A DNA stretch of 64,000 nt from Prevotella sp. (lineage in GTDB: Bacteria > Bacteroidota > Bacteroidia > Bacteroidales > Bacteroidaceae), in contig JAGCDO010000005.1 of assembly GCA_017651265.1 (NCBI GenBank), positions 81,060 through 145,059 on the forward strand, in the 5' to 3' direction. Made by a program: the position numbers and the translations under genes. Below the pieces are notes generated by a model. The model did not search any database, was not told where the DNA came from, and saw nothing but the letters and a program-made list of their open reading frames with translations. Shown piece after piece: positions 16,449-25,529 of this stretch; positions within the stretch are counted from its first letter, which is position 1, and each line of letters starts with the position of its first letter.

Positions 16449-18554
16449 ATGAGAAGAATCAGTGTTTTATTAATGGCAATGACAATATCCGTGAGTATGA
16501 ACGCTCAGAAGATTACGTACCCGAAAACCCCGAAAGACGGTACGGTAGATGACTATTTCGGTGTGAAGGTGGCCGACCCGTACCGATGGCTGGAGAACGA
16601 TACCAGTGCGGAGACGGCTGCATGGGTGGAGGCTGAGAACAAGGTGACTTCCGCCTACCTGAATAAGATCCCCCAGCGTGTGAAGCTGAAGGAAAGACTG
16701 AAGGCGGCGGCTAACTATGAGAAGATCGGTGCGCCGTCTGAACATAACGGGAAGTGGTATTTCACCAAGAACGACGGTCTGCAGAACCAAAGCGTGATCT
16801 ACGTGATGGACAAGCTGGGCGGCACACCCAGGGTGTTCCTCGACCCCAATAAGCTCAGTAGCGACGGTACCGTGGCGCTGAAGGGATTGTATGTCTCGAA
16901 TAACGGTAAATATGCTGCCTACGCCATCTCACGCAGCGGTAGCGACTGGCAGGAGTTCTTTGTGTTGGACGCCAAGACGGGCGAGCTGTTACCCGATCAT
17001 ATCGAATGGGCGAAGTTCTCAGGGGCTGCCTGGCAGGGTGACGGATTCTTCTACAGTGCCTATGATGCTCCTACCCAAGGAAAGGAGTTCTCTAACGTGA
17101 ACGAGGCACAGAAGATATACTACCACAAGATGGGCACCCCACAGAGCGAGGATGTGCTGTTCTACCAGAATCCGGTATTCCCCAAGCAGTTCTACAGCGT
17201 GAGTGTCAACCGTGAAGAGACTGTGATGTTCCTCTATGAGAGCGGTGCGGGAGCAGGCAATAACCTGTATGTGCGTGATCTCCGTGTTCCTAACTCGCAG
17301 TTCATCCAGATGACTTCAGATATGGATTACCAGTATATTCCGATAGATGTGATTGGTAATAAGATCTATCTGCTCACCAATTACGGAGCACCGAAAAACC
17401 GAATCATGGTGGCAGAAATCGGTAATCCGGGACTGAACGACTGGAAAGAGCTGGTGCCTGAGCAGGAGAGTGTGCTGGAAGATGTTACCATGGTGAACGG
17501 GAAGATGGTGCTTACCTACAGTATGGATGCTTCGAACCATGCCTTTGTGTACAACCTCGACGGTAAGCAGCTGCATGAGATTGCACTCCCCTCGGTGGGC
17601 AGCGTGGGCTTCTACGGCAGGAAAGAGCTGAAGGAGTGTTTCTACACCTTCACTTCCTTCACGGTTCCCGGAACCATCTATCAGTATGATATAGACAAGA
17701 ACGAGAGTACGCTGTACAAGGCACCGAAGGTGAACTTCAACCTGGATGCTTACGAGAGTCATCAGTTGTTCTTCAAGAGTAAGGACGGCACGCGCATCCC
17801 GATGTTCCTGACCTACAAGAAAGGACTGAAACGCAACGGTAAGAATCCTGTGTATCTCTATGGCTACGGAGGCTTTAACGTCTCTCTGCCCCCCAGCTTC
17901 TCATCCATGCGCATCCCCTTCCTGGAAAACGGAGGTATCTATGTGCAGGTGAACCTGCGTGGCGGAAGTGAATATGGTGAGGAGTGGCATCTGGCAGGCA
18001 CGAAGATGCAGAAACAGAACGTTTTCGATGATTTCATCGGTGCTGCCGAATACCTCATTGCCGAGAAATATACCTCAAAAGAAAAGATTGCCATTGTGGG
18101 TGGTTCGAACGGCGGACTGCTGGTGGGGGCTTGTATGACACAGCGGCCCGACCTCTTCCGTGTGGCTATTCCTGAGGTGGGGGTGATGGATATGCTGCGC
18201 TATCACAAATTCACCATCGGCTGGAATTGGGCAAGCGACTATGGTACTTCGGAAGATTCGCGTGAGATGTTCGAGTACCTGCGGGCCTACTCGCCGCTGC
18301 ATAACCTGAAACCGGGTACTGCCTATCCTGCCACGTTGGTCACCACCGCTGATCATGACGACCGTGTGGTGCCTGCCCACTCGTTTAAGTTCGCTGCTAC
18401 CCTCCAGGAGTGTCATCAAGGTGACAACCCGGTGCTGATACGCATAGACAGTAAGGCGGGTCATGGCGGTGGAAAGCCGATGAGCAAGGTGATAGAGGAG
18501 CAGGCCGACATCTACGGCTTCATCATGTACCACTTGGGAATGAAATGTAAATAG
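16449..18554 (+). CDS. Prolyl oligopeptidase family S9 serine peptidase
   Basis: A 701-residue exported peptidase (signal peptide 1-19, end near SMNAQ). The N-terminal part (about 20-430) has the beta-propeller gate of family S9A. The alpha/beta-hydrolase domain carries the catalytic triad: Ser553 in GGSNGG, Asp within ADHDDRVVP (634-642), and His672 in KAGHGGG. Length and motifs match periplasmic prolyl endopeptidases that cut short peptides after proline, consistent with peptide use by Prevotella-like organisms. It has its own promoter and is followed after 11 nt by a methyltransferase gene. Confidence 0.94.
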   Translation: MRRISVLLMAMTISVSMNAQKITYPKTPKDGTVDDYFGVKVADPYRWLENDTSAETAAWVEAENKVTSAYLNKIPQRVKLKERLKAAANYEKIGAPSEHNGKWYFTKNDGLQNQSVIYVMDKLGGTPRVFLDPNKLSSDGTVALKGLYVSNNGKYAAYAISRSGSDWQEFFVLDAKTGELLPDHIEWAKFSGAAWQGDGFFYSAYDAPTQGKEFSNVNEAQKIYYHKMGTPQSEDVLFYQNPVFPKQFYSVSVNREETVMFLYESGAGAGNNLYVRDLRVPNSQFIQMTSDMDYQYIPIDVIGNKIYLLTNYGAPKNRIMVAEIGNPGLNDWKELVPEQESVLEDVTMVNGKMVLTYSMDASNHAFVYNLDGKQLHEIALPSVGSVGFYGRKELKECFYTFTSFTVPGTIYQYDIDKNESTLYKAPKVNFNLDAYESHQLFFKSKDGTRIPMFLTYKKGLKRNGKNPVYLYGYGGFNVSLPPSFSSMRIPFLENGGIYVQVNLRGGSEYGEEWHLAGTKMQKQNVFDDFIGAAEYLIAEKYTSKEKIAIVGGSNGGLLVGACMTQRPDLFRVAIPEVGVMDMLRYHKFTIGWNWASDYGTSEDSREMFEYLRAYSPLHNLKPGTAYPATLVTTADHDDRVVPAHSFKFAATLQECHQGDNPVLIRIDSKAGHGGGKPMSKVIEEQADIYGFIMYHLGMKCK

Positions 18555-18565
18555 ATTGCCACCGG

Positions 18566-19762
18566 ATGACCACCCAGGAGTTTATTCAGCAATACCGTGA
18601 GGAGGATGTGCGGAAGTTAGCGCTGCAAGGGGCTCGCTTTCCACAGGTCGATCTGCCTTATGCGCTCGACCAGATTGCGGGGTGGCAGACCGCCAGGAAG
18701 AAGATTCCTTCGTGGGCAGTCATCGAGGGGATGGTGTATCCGCCCCGCCTGTCGATGGAACAGTGCTCGAGTGAGCAGACCGCCAGGTATAAGGCGGCGT
18801 TGGTGCAGCGGTTGCTGAAAGGGAACAAGGGCGGCAGAATGGTGGATCTGACAGGCGGTTTCGGGGTTGACTTCTCGTTCCTCTCGCCGCTCTTCGATGA
18901 GGCTGTGTATGTGGAACAGCAGGAACATTTATGTAAGATTGCCCAGGAGAATATCGTAAGGTTAGGTCTTGGGCAGTCGGAGGTGGTTCATGCTGACGGT
19001 GTGGCTTATCTGCAACGGATGGAGCAGGTCGACCTGATATACTTGGATCCTGCAAGAAGGGATGCGCATGGGGCGCGTACCTATGATATAACCGACTGCA
19101 CCCCGAATCTCTTGGAGATCAAGGAGGAACTGTTGCAGAAGGCGCGGTGGGTGGTGGTGAAGCTGTCGCCCATGCTCGACTGGCACAAGGCGGTGAATGA
19201 TTTACCATCGGTTACTGAGATTCATGTGGTTTCGGTGGGGAACGAATGCAAGGAACTGCTGCTGGTACTGGAAGGAACGGTCGGTGAGCATCCTGAGGAA
19301 CGCCCGTTAACCCTCTTCTGTGTGAACGATGAGCAGGTATTCACTTGCACGATGGAGCAGATGAACGAGGGGGTGAGCATAGCGGAACGGATAGAGAAGG
19401 AGATGTTTCTCTATGAGCCGAACGCCTCGATCATGAAGGTGGGCTGCTTTGGCGCCTGTGCCGCCCAATATGAGGTGAAGGCCATAGGCAGGAACAGTCA
19501 TCTGTTTGTGAGCGATACCCTCATCGCACAATTCCCCGGCAGGGTGTTCCGCATCGCCGCTGTTTCGTCTATGAATAAACGGGAATTGAAAACCGTTCTT
19601 CAGGACATCAAAAAGGCCAATGTGGCGGTGAGGAATTTCCCGCTCAAGGCAGAGGAATTACGTAAACGTTTGAAGCTTGCTGATGGGGGCGATATTTATC
19701 TTTTCGGCACTACTACAGAGGAAGATAGACACTTGGTTTTGGTGACAAAAATGGTCGTGTGA
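18566..19762 (+). CDS. Class I SAM-dependent methyltransferase with THUMP-like domain
   Basis: A 398-residue cytoplasmic methyltransferase typical of Bacteroidota. Motif I is DLTGGFGVD (about 93-101), the acidic loop follows at VYVEQQEHL, and DPARRD (about 154-159) resembles the catalytic DPPR/NPPY position of nucleic-acid methyltransferases. The C-terminal third (about 295-398, with MKVGCFGACAAQYEVKAIGRNSHLF and the VRNFPLKAEELRKRLKL segment) fits the THUMP-like domain annotated in this family. RNA is the likely substrate, by family resemblance; the specific target is not known. The start at 18566 is 11 nt after the S9 peptidase stop, so the two are probably co-transcribed. Confidence 0.82.
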   Translation: MTTQEFIQQYREEDVRKLALQGARFPQVDLPYALDQIAGWQTARKKIPSWAVIEGMVYPPRLSMEQCSSEQTARYKAALVQRLLKGNKGGRMVDLTGGFGVDFSFLSPLFDEAVYVEQQEHLCKIAQENIVRLGLGQSEVVHADGVAYLQRMEQVDLIYLDPARRDAHGARTYDITDCTPNLLEIKEELLQKARWVVVKLSPMLDWHKAVNDLPSVTEIHVVSVGNECKELLLVLEGTVGEHPEERPLTLFCVNDEQVFTCTMEQMNEGVSIAERIEKEMFLYEPNASIMKVGCFGACAAQYEVKAIGRNSHLFVSDTLIAQFPGRVFRIAAVSSMNKRELKTVLQDIKKANVAVRNFPLKAEELRKRLKLADGGDIYLFGTTTEEDRHLVLVTKMVV

Positions 19763-19857
19763 GCGTTACCAAGTGCTAAAAAATGTAAAATTGCGACTGG
19801 TTTTTTGCACAATTAAGGGTGTTGTGTGCAAACAAGGGTGCTTTTTTCGGTAAAATA

Positions 19858-19889
19858 TTTGCATACATGAATAAAAATTTGTTCCTTTG
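19858..19889 (+). promoter_or_regulatory. Promoter of acpP-fabF-rnc
   Basis: TTTG (19858-19861), 20 nt, TTCCTTTG (19882-19889); the -7 box has T instead of A at position 2. The leader to the acpP ATG is 53 nt. Confidence 0.6.
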
Positions 19890-19942
19890 CACCCGAATTT
19901 TCAAAGAAGAAAGATTTTATTAACAATTTAAAAAGTACAATT

Positions 19943-20179
19943 ATGTCAGAAATTGAAAGCAAAGTAAAGGCTATTATCGTTGATAAACTTGGTGTTGATG
20001 AGGCTGAGGTAAAGCCGGAGGCAAGTTTCACTAACGATCTGGGCGCAGATTCTTTGGATACCGTTGAGCTGATCATGGAGTTTGAGAAGGAGTTCAACAT
20101 TTCCATCCCCGACGATAAAGCTGAGACCATCGGTACTGTAGGCGATGCCATCAAGTATATCGAGGAGGCCGCAAAATAA
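19943..20179 (+). CDS. acpP: Acyl carrier protein
   Basis: A 78-residue acidic protein, the carrier of growing acyl chains in type II fatty acid synthesis. The phosphopantetheine site is Ser37 in [11 protein letters not shown]. Length and sequence are standard. It is the first gene of acpP-fabF-rnc, a conserved order in Bacteroidota. The 109-nt gap to fabF contains an inverted repeat with AAGTGAA-type arms, which could attenuate or process the transcript between the highly expressed acpP and the genes downstream. The ATG at 19943 is the only reasonable start. Confidence 0.97.
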   Translation: MSEIESKVKAIIVDKLGVDEAEVKPEASFTNDLGADSLDTVELIMEFEKEFNISIPDDKAETIGTVGDAIKYIEEAAK

Positions 20180-20275
20180 AGTAAAAAGTAAAAGTGAAGA
20201 GTGAAGAATTTGCTGAATCCGTAAGGTTTCACTTAGGTGAGCGGTAGCAAATTTTTCACTTTTCACTTTTCACTA
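20180..20275. repeat. Inverted repeat with AAGTGAA heptamer arms between acpP and fabF
   Basis: The left arm (about 20180-20213) contains AAAGTAA/AAGTGAA/GAGTGAA words and ends in TTTGCT; the right arm (20246-20275) begins AGCAAA and continues as TTTTCAC words. Together they can form a long hairpin inside the operon, so they are more likely a processing or attenuation site than a full terminator. Confidence 0.75.
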
Positions 20276-20288
20276 TACCTTAATTATT

Positions 20289-21551
20289 ATGGAATTAAAA
20301 AGAGTAGTTGTAACAGGACTTGGTGCCGTTACACCGGTAGGTCATTCTCCCGAGGAGACTTGGAAGAACCTGTTGGCTGGTGTCAGCGGTGCTGCCCCTA
20401 TTACGCAGTTCGATACCTCTTTGTGCAAGACTCATTTTGCCTGTGAGGTAAAGGACTTGGATATCAACGAGTATATCGACCGTAAGGAAGCCCGCAAGCT
20501 CGACCGCTACACACAGCTGGCCATGATCAGTGCCATTCAGGGTGTGAAGGACAGTGGCTTGGATCTGGAAACAGAGGATAAGAACCGTATCGGCGTCATC
20601 TATGGCGTAGGTATCGGTGGTATCCGCACCTTCGAGGATGAGGTGGTATATTACGGTCAGCATATCGACCAAGGACCGAAATTCAGTCCGTTCTTCATTC
20701 CGAAGATGATCAGCGACATCGCTGCAGGACATATCAGTATTCATTTCGGCTTCCATGGTCCTAACTACACCACAACAAGTGCCTGTGCTTCATCCAGCAA
20801 TGCCCTGGCCGACGCTTTCAACCAGATTCGTCTGGGTAAGGCTAACGTCATCGTTGCAGGTGGTGCCGAGAGTGCTATCTGTATGTGCGGTGTAGGTGGC
20901 TTCAATGCCATGAAAGCCCTGTCAACTCGTAATGACGAACCCGAAAAGGCCAGTCGTCCCTTCAGCGCCAGTCGTGACGGTTTCGTGATGGCTGAAGGTG
21001 CCGGATGTCTGATTCTCGAAGAGCTGGAGCATGCCAAGGCCCGCGGTGCGAAGATCTATGCCGAGATGATCGGTGAGGGTATGAGTGCTGATGCTTATCA
21101 TATCACCGCCTCTCATCCTGAAGGTCTGGGTGCCAAGCTCGTGATGAAGGCTGCCTTGGAGGATGCGCAGATGAAACCTGAGGATATCGACTATATCAAT
21201 GTACATGGCACTTCCACCCATGTGGGTGATATCTCTGAGGCCAAGGCCATCAAGGAGGTATTCGGCGATGCTGCCTACAAGTTGAACATTTCTTCAACCA
21301 AGTCGATGACGGGTCATTTGCTGGGTGCAGCAGGTGCTGTGGAGGCTATGATTGCCGTTCTCAGTGTGCAGAACGACATTGTGCCGCCTACCATCAACCA
21401 TGCTGATGACGACCAGGACGAGGAGATCGACTATAACCTGAACTTCACCTTCAACAAAGCACAGAAGCGTGAGGTGCGTGCCGCCATGAGCAATACGTTC
21501 GGTTTCGGCGGACATAATGCTTGCGTAATCTTCAAGAAATATGCAGATTAA
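20289..21551 (+). CDS. fabF: Beta-ketoacyl-ACP synthase II
   Basis: A 420-residue condensing enzyme that elongates acyl-ACP with malonyl-ACP. The catalytic triad is Cys166 (TTTSACASSSNA), His306 (NVHGTSTHVGD) and His343 (KSMTGHLLGAAGAVEA). Full length for the family. It follows acpP, and its last 11 bases overlap the start of rnc, indicating translational coupling with ribonuclease III. Confidence 0.97.
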   Translation: MELKRVVVTGLGAVTPVGHSPEETWKNLLAGVSGAAPITQFDTSLCKTHFACEVKDLDINEYIDRKEARKLDRYTQLAMISAIQGVKDSGLDLETEDKNRIGVIYGVGIGGIRTFEDEVVYYGQHIDQGPKFSPFFIPKMISDIAAGHISIHFGFHGPNYTTTSACASSSNALADAFNQIRLGKANVIVAGGAESAICMCGVGGFNAMKALSTRNDEPEKASRPFSASRDGFVMAEGAGCLILEELEHAKARGAKIYAEMIGEGMSADAYHITASHPEGLGAKLVMKAALEDAQMKPEDIDYINVHGTSTHVGDISEAKAIKEVFGDAAYKLNISSTKSMTGHLLGAAGAVEAMIAVLSVQNDIVPPTINHADDDQDEEIDYNLNFTFNKAQKREVRAAMSNTFGFGGHNACVIFKKYAD

Positions 21552-22593
21552 TGACTTATTAGATAGGATAAAGCTCCCTTTCCGCAAGGAGAAGGAGCTT
21601 TATTCGTCTTTATACGAAATCATCGGATTCTACCCCCGCAATATCTCTTACTACAAACAGGCCTTGCTTCACAAGAGCATGGCGAAGCGTAACGAGAAGG
21701 GCAAGCCCATGAACAACGAACGGTTGGAGTTCCTGGGTGATGCTGTGCTCGATGCTGTGGTGGGTGATATTGTCTATCGCCATTTTGAAGGCAAGCGTGA
21801 GGGCTTCCTCACGAATACGCGCTCGAAGATCGTGCAGCGTGAGACGCTGGGACGACTGGCGCAGGAGATGGGTATCATCAACTTGATTAAATCCAATGGA
21901 CACTCTTCCTCTCATAACAGCTATATGGGAGGAAATGCGTTCGAGGCCCTGGTGGGTGCCATCTATCTCGACAGGGGATATGGTGCCTGTATGCGGTTCA
22001 TGGAGAAGCGTATCCTGAAGGAACTGCTGAACCTGGACAAGGTGGCCTACAAGGAAGTGAACTTCAAGTCGAAACTCATTGAATGGAGTCAGAAGAACCG
22101 CGTGAAGATCGACTTCAAGCTGGTGTCGGAGGAGAAGGATCAGAAGGGTAATTCGAAATTCATCTACCAGGTAGCCATCGAAGGTCTTGATGGCGAGAAG
22201 GGCGAGGGCTATAGCAAGAAGGAATCGCAGCAGATGGCCAGTAAGCTCACCCTGCAGCGCCTGCGCAAGGAGCCTCAGTTTATCGATGCGGTGTTTGCTG
22301 CCAAGGCTTCACGTACCAAGATGGAGGAGATGCCCACTACTGCCGTTCCCGAGACCAAGGAACCTGCTCCTTTCACCTCAGAGGAAGAGAGGAAAGGTCA
22401 GGAGGTGGAACGGTTGGAGCGCTTCGACGGCTCTGACGAGATAGCACCTGTAGAAAAGGAACAGGAGGAGAAGCCGCAGAAGCAGTCGAAGAAGACTGAT
22501 GACGAGTTCGACCTCTCGGATATCTCCGCCGCCGCTCAGTCGCGCGAGGAGATTATCGCGGCCGCTGAGGCTGCCGCGTTTGGTGAGGGATAA
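21541..22593 (+). CDS. rnc: Ribonuclease III with long acidic C-terminal extension
   Basis: Cuts double-stranded RNA in rRNA and mRNA processing. The catalytic signature NERLEFLGDAVLD is at 59-71, with the second metal-binding region near GNAFEALVGAIYLDRGY. The double-stranded RNA-binding domain spans about 175-247. The protein is 350 residues against roughly 220-250 in most bacteria; residues about 265-350 are a Glu/Lys/Ala-rich tail without a recognised domain. The start overlaps the fabF stop by 11 nt. A GGAGGAA-armed inverted repeat begins 8 nt after the stop. Confidence 0.94.
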   Translation: MQINDLLDRIKLPFRKEKELYSSLYEIIGFYPRNISYYKQALLHKSMAKRNEKGKPMNNERLEFLGDAVLDAVVGDIVYRHFEGKREGFLTNTRSKIVQRETLGRLAQEMGIINLIKSNGHSSSHNSYMGGNAFEALVGAIYLDRGYGACMRFMEKRILKELLNLDKVAYKEVNFKSKLIEWSQKNRVKIDFKLVSEEKDQKGNSKFIYQVAIEGLDGEKGEGYSKKESQQMASKLTLQRLRKEPQFIDAVFAAKASRTKMEEMPTTAVPETKEPAPFTSEEERKGQEVERLERFDGSDEIAPVEKEQEEKPQKQSKKTDDEFDLSDISAAAQSREEIIAAAEAAAFGEG

Positions 22594-22600
22594 TTTTTGT

Positions 22601-22867
22601 CGAGGAAGGAGGAAGGACGAAGGAGGAAGGAGAATACCTTTGAGTTTCGGGAGTACGGTGGCGCGGTGGCGCGGTGGTACGAGAATAGCACAGAGATATA
22701 GTATTCAGATACAGTATACATGATCAAACCACTTGTACACGAAGCATATCTCGCGCCACCGTACCCCCGCACCCCCGCGCCACCGAAACTTAGTACTAAT
22801 CTCCTTCCTCCTTCGTCCTTCGTCCTTCCTCGGGAATCACTCCTCCTTCGTCCTTCCTCCTTCCTCG
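22601..22867. repeat. GGAGGAA-armed inverted-repeat element, copy at 22.7 kb, with nested GC-rich arms
   Basis: Outer purine heptamer arm 22601-22634, and pyrimidine arms 22801-22832 and 22840-22867. Inside these sit GC-rich inverted arms (GGTGGCGCGGTGG-like at about 22656-22680, its complement at about 22750-22790), around a core (22683-22749) that is the reverse complement of the 15.4 kb core. It lies between convergent rnc and dsbD and contains only spurious small reading frames. Confidence 0.88.
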
Positions 22868-22874
22868 AAATTAG

Positions 22875-24935
22875 TCAATCCTCGTATTTAGCCAATCCTT
22901 CCCTCAAAAACTCCAGATACTTAGAGATATCCTCGTCGTAGGCAACGGAGCCTGTTAGCGGATAGCCATCGGGGTTCAGGGCCACATAGAACGGTTGGGC
23001 GTTGGCACCGAACTTTGAACGCTGTAAGTAGCTCCACTTGTCGCCTATGGTGCGCAAGGTGCGCTGCTTACCGTTTTCTTCTGTTACCTGTATCTGTTCT
23101 GGTAATGGGGTTTTATCATCCACAAAGAGAGAGATCAGGATGTAGTCGTTGTTCAGAATCTTGGCCACCTCAGGATCTGTCCATACCGCTGCTTCCATCT
23201 TCCTGCAGTTCACACAGCCAAAGCCGGTGAAATCAATCAGCACAGGTTTCCCTTGTGCCTTGGCAGCCGCCATACCCTCTTCATAGTCAAGGTATTTTGC
23301 CCGCACCTCATGCGCCTGATAGAGGTTGAAATCCTGTGTGCTCATAGGGGGAGCGAAGGCGCTGACTGCCTTGCAGGGTGCGCCCCATAAACCTGGTACC
23401 ATATAGAGGGCGAAGGCCAACGACACCAATCCGAGCATGATACACACCACGGGCATGGGCTTGTTGATATCTCCTCCTTCCCAATCGCTTTGGAACTTCA
23501 GCTTACCGATGAGGTACAGACCGAGGGCTCCGAAGATGACAATCCACAGACACAGGAACACTTCCCTATCGAGCAATCGCCATCCGTAGGCCAGATCGGC
23601 CACGGAGAAGAACTTCAGGGCGAAGGCCAGCTCGATGAAGCCTAATGTTACCTTGATGATATTCATCCAGCCGCCCGACTTCGGTGCTTTCTTCAGCCAA
23701 GTAGGGAAGAGGGCGAAAAGGGTGAAGGGTAGTGCCAGCGCAAGGGCGAAGCCGAACATACCGATGGCAGGACCGAGGATGTTACTGGCTGTGGTCAGCT
23801 CTACCAGCAGGAAACCGATAATAGGTCCTGTGCAGGAGAAGCTCACTAATACCAACGTAAAGGCCATGAGGAAGATGGAAAGGAGTCCGCTGGTACTGCT
23901 GGCCTTACTGTCCACCTTATTCGTCCACGATGACGGCAGGGTAATCTCGAACCAACCGAAGAAGCTGAGGGCGAACACCACTAATAGTAAGCACAGGAAG
24001 ATATTGAATACGGCATTGGTGGAGAGGGCATTCAACGCACTGGCGCCGAAGATGGCCGTAATAGCCAGTCCTAAGGCCAGGTAGATCACCACGATGGAAA
24101 TACCATAGGTGACAGCATCCTTGATGCCTTTCTTCTTATCATCCTTAGCTCGTTTCAGGAAGAAGCTGACCGTCATGGGAATAATCGGCCACACGCAGGG
24201 AGTGAACAAGGCAATCAAGCCACCGAGAAAGCCCATGAGAAAGATGTAGAGCCACGAACGACCCTTCTGCTGGTCGCCACTAAAAGCCTGCAGTTCTTTC
24301 ACTACAGGCTTCCAGAGGTTGTTTACTTCAGCAGAGTCGAGCGGAACCACAGCAGGAACAACAGCCACACTATCCGCTTTTATCTCCTCCCCTTCATCTT
24401 TCTCTTCTCCTTTCTCCTCTTTTATCTCCTCTTTCGTCTCTCCTTTTTCATCCTTTATCTCCTCTTTCAACTCTTTCCCCTCACCCTGGTAGTCGAACTC
24501 CACCTCAGAGGGCGGCAGACAGCTCTGGTCGTTACAGGCCCCATACTCCAAAAAACCCTTGATATGATAGGTCTTGCCCGTGATCTTATACCGTTGTACG
24601 AAGGTCACTGCGTTCTCGAAGTAACGCACGTTCATATCGAACAACTTGTCAAAGTTGCTGATCTCTTTCCCCTGTGCCTTCAGCTTCCCGTCGGCCTTGG
24701 CTCCCTCAGCAGTTTCTGTGGTGAGCGAAGCAGAGATGGGTCCTCCATCAGGAAGACCAGTGGAATAGACATGCCATCCCGGGGAGATTCTTCCCGTGAA
24801 GATTACATCCACCTCTGAGGGTGACACTTGTTTCTGACTCACCGTGAACTGTACAGGGTTCTGGATCTGCGCATGAACAGATACAACAACTATTGTTAGC
24901 AACAGTGTCAGGAGGGTTGTTCGAATCGTTCTCAT
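22875..24935 (-). CDS. dsbD: Thiol:disulfide interchange protein DsbD
   Basis: A 686-residue inner-membrane protein that carries reducing power from cytoplasmic thioredoxin to periplasmic proteins. Signal peptide 1-22. The N-terminal alpha domain has the C134/C139 pair (GACNDQSC). The transmembrane domain (about 228-490) has the paired Cys in FTPC247VWP and SFSCTGP. The C-terminal thioredoxin domain has CVNC at 574-577. All three redox centres are intact. Between the first two domains (153-187) is a Glu/Lys-only linker, longer and more repetitive than usual. The gene stands alone on the minus strand. Confidence 0.94.
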   Translation of the reverse strand: MRTIRTTLLTLLLTIVVVSVHAQIQNPVQFTVSQKQVSPSEVDVIFTGRISPGWHVYSTGLPDGGPISASLTTETAEGAKADGKLKAQGKEISNFDKLFDMNVRYFENAVTFVQRYKITGKTYHIKGFLEYGACNDQSCLPPSEVEFDYQGEGKELKEEIKDEKGETKEEIKEEKGEEKDEGEEIKADSVAVVPAVVPLDSAEVNNLWKPVVKELQAFSGDQQKGRSWLYIFLMGFLGGLIALFTPCVWPIIPMTVSFFLKRAKDDKKKGIKDAVTYGISIVVIYLALGLAITAIFGASALNALSTNAVFNIFLCLLLVVFALSFFGWFEITLPSSWTNKVDSKASSTSGLLSIFLMAFTLVLVSFSCTGPIIGFLLVELTTASNILGPAIGMFGFALALALPFTLFALFPTWLKKAPKSGGWMNIIKVTLGFIELAFALKFFSVADLAYGWRLLDREVFLCLWIVIFGALGLYLIGKLKFQSDWEGGDINKPMPVVCIMLGLVSLAFALYMVPGLWGAPCKAVSAFAPPMSTQDFNLYQAHEVRAKYLDYEEGMAAAKAQGKPVLIDFTGFGCVNCRKMEAAVWTDPEVAKILNNDYILISLFVDDKTPLPEQIQVTEENGKQRTLRTIGDKWSYLQRSKFGANAQPFYVALNPDGYPLTGSVAYDEDISKYLEFLREGLAKYED

Positions 24936-24969
24936 ATTCTTATGTTTGTCGTAATATTTCTTTTAAATA

Positions 24970-25509
24970 TTAATGTGTCCCATCGGTTCTGTAATCCTTT
25001 GCAATTTCCGCATCGACAATAAAGATATCACCATCTTTATCTCTCAGAACGTTCCTTGGAACGAGATCCCATACAACATAGTCACCATTTGCATAACGAC
25101 CTTCTTCATTCTGCTTAACAAACCCTAAGGCTGTATCGTAAAATAGATTATTATGCCAAGTTACCCTTTCAAGTAAACGTAAAAGACTGCCTGTATTTAA
25201 CAGGTTGTTTACTTTGTAGATAATGTCATTCGAAACGTAAGTATCGTTTTCATTCCCACTTGGTCCAGGAACTCCTAAATCGAAAATATCACTCATTGGG
25301 AGCCACATGCCATTTTCCTTAGCATATTGCTCTGCTACACGTTGTTCAACCTCGAAACGGTTTACATCGTCTTGGCCATCTCGAAGTTTCGCTTCATATA
25401 GTTGGCAGCGTCGATGGAGTTCATCGGCGACTTCATGGATTCTGCAATTTTCCGCAGTTTCCTCTCCACTGCCTCTTTGTGAAACTGATTCAAATATGTC
25501 ATCTTTCAT
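24970..25509 (-). CDS. Short polyvalent-type protein kinase-like protein
   Basis: A 179-residue protein from the ATG at 25509 (a TTG at 25524 is also in frame). The C-terminal half resembles the putative polyvalent protein kinase domain found in phage and mobile-element proteins: ENDTYVSNDIIYKVNN for the nucleotide-binding strand with its Lys, LERVTWHNNLFYDTALGFV, then VVWDLVPRNVLRDKDG and FIVDAEI for the catalytic D-x-x-x-R-N and DxE-like parts. From memory of the family, the stretch between the two lobes is much shorter here, so the gene may be internally deleted. It looks more AT-rich than its neighbours and may be acquired. Function unknown. Confidence 0.6.
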   Translation of the reverse strand: MKDDIFESVSQRGSGEETAENCRIHEVADELHRRCQLYEAKLRDGQDDVNRFEVEQRVAEQYAKENGMWLPMSDIFDLGVPGPSGNENDTYVSNDIIYKVNNLLNTGSLLRLLERVTWHNNLFYDTALGFVKQNEEGRYANGDYVVWDLVPRNVLRDKDGDIFIVDAEIAKDYRTDGTH

Positions 25510-25521
25510 TTTATTTTTCTG

Positions 25522-25529
25522 CAAATATA
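25522..25529 (-). promoter_or_regulatory. Possible -7 box for the kinase-like gene
   Basis: TATATTTG on the minus strand, 12 nt before the ATG at 25509, with no matching TTTG upstream. If it is real, the TTG at 25524 cannot be the start. Confidence 0.4.

Noticed and set aside
22720-22941. Small open frame over the 22.7 kb repeat element (Pro/Ser-rich)
   Set aside because: It is read from pyrimidine heptamers and GC-rich arms and overlaps the end of dsbD, with no start signal.
24380-24480. Polypyrimidine stretch in dsbD as another heptamer array
   Set aside because: The words repeat with irregular spacing that follows Glu/Lys codons and lack a 7-nt period, so coding bias explains them.
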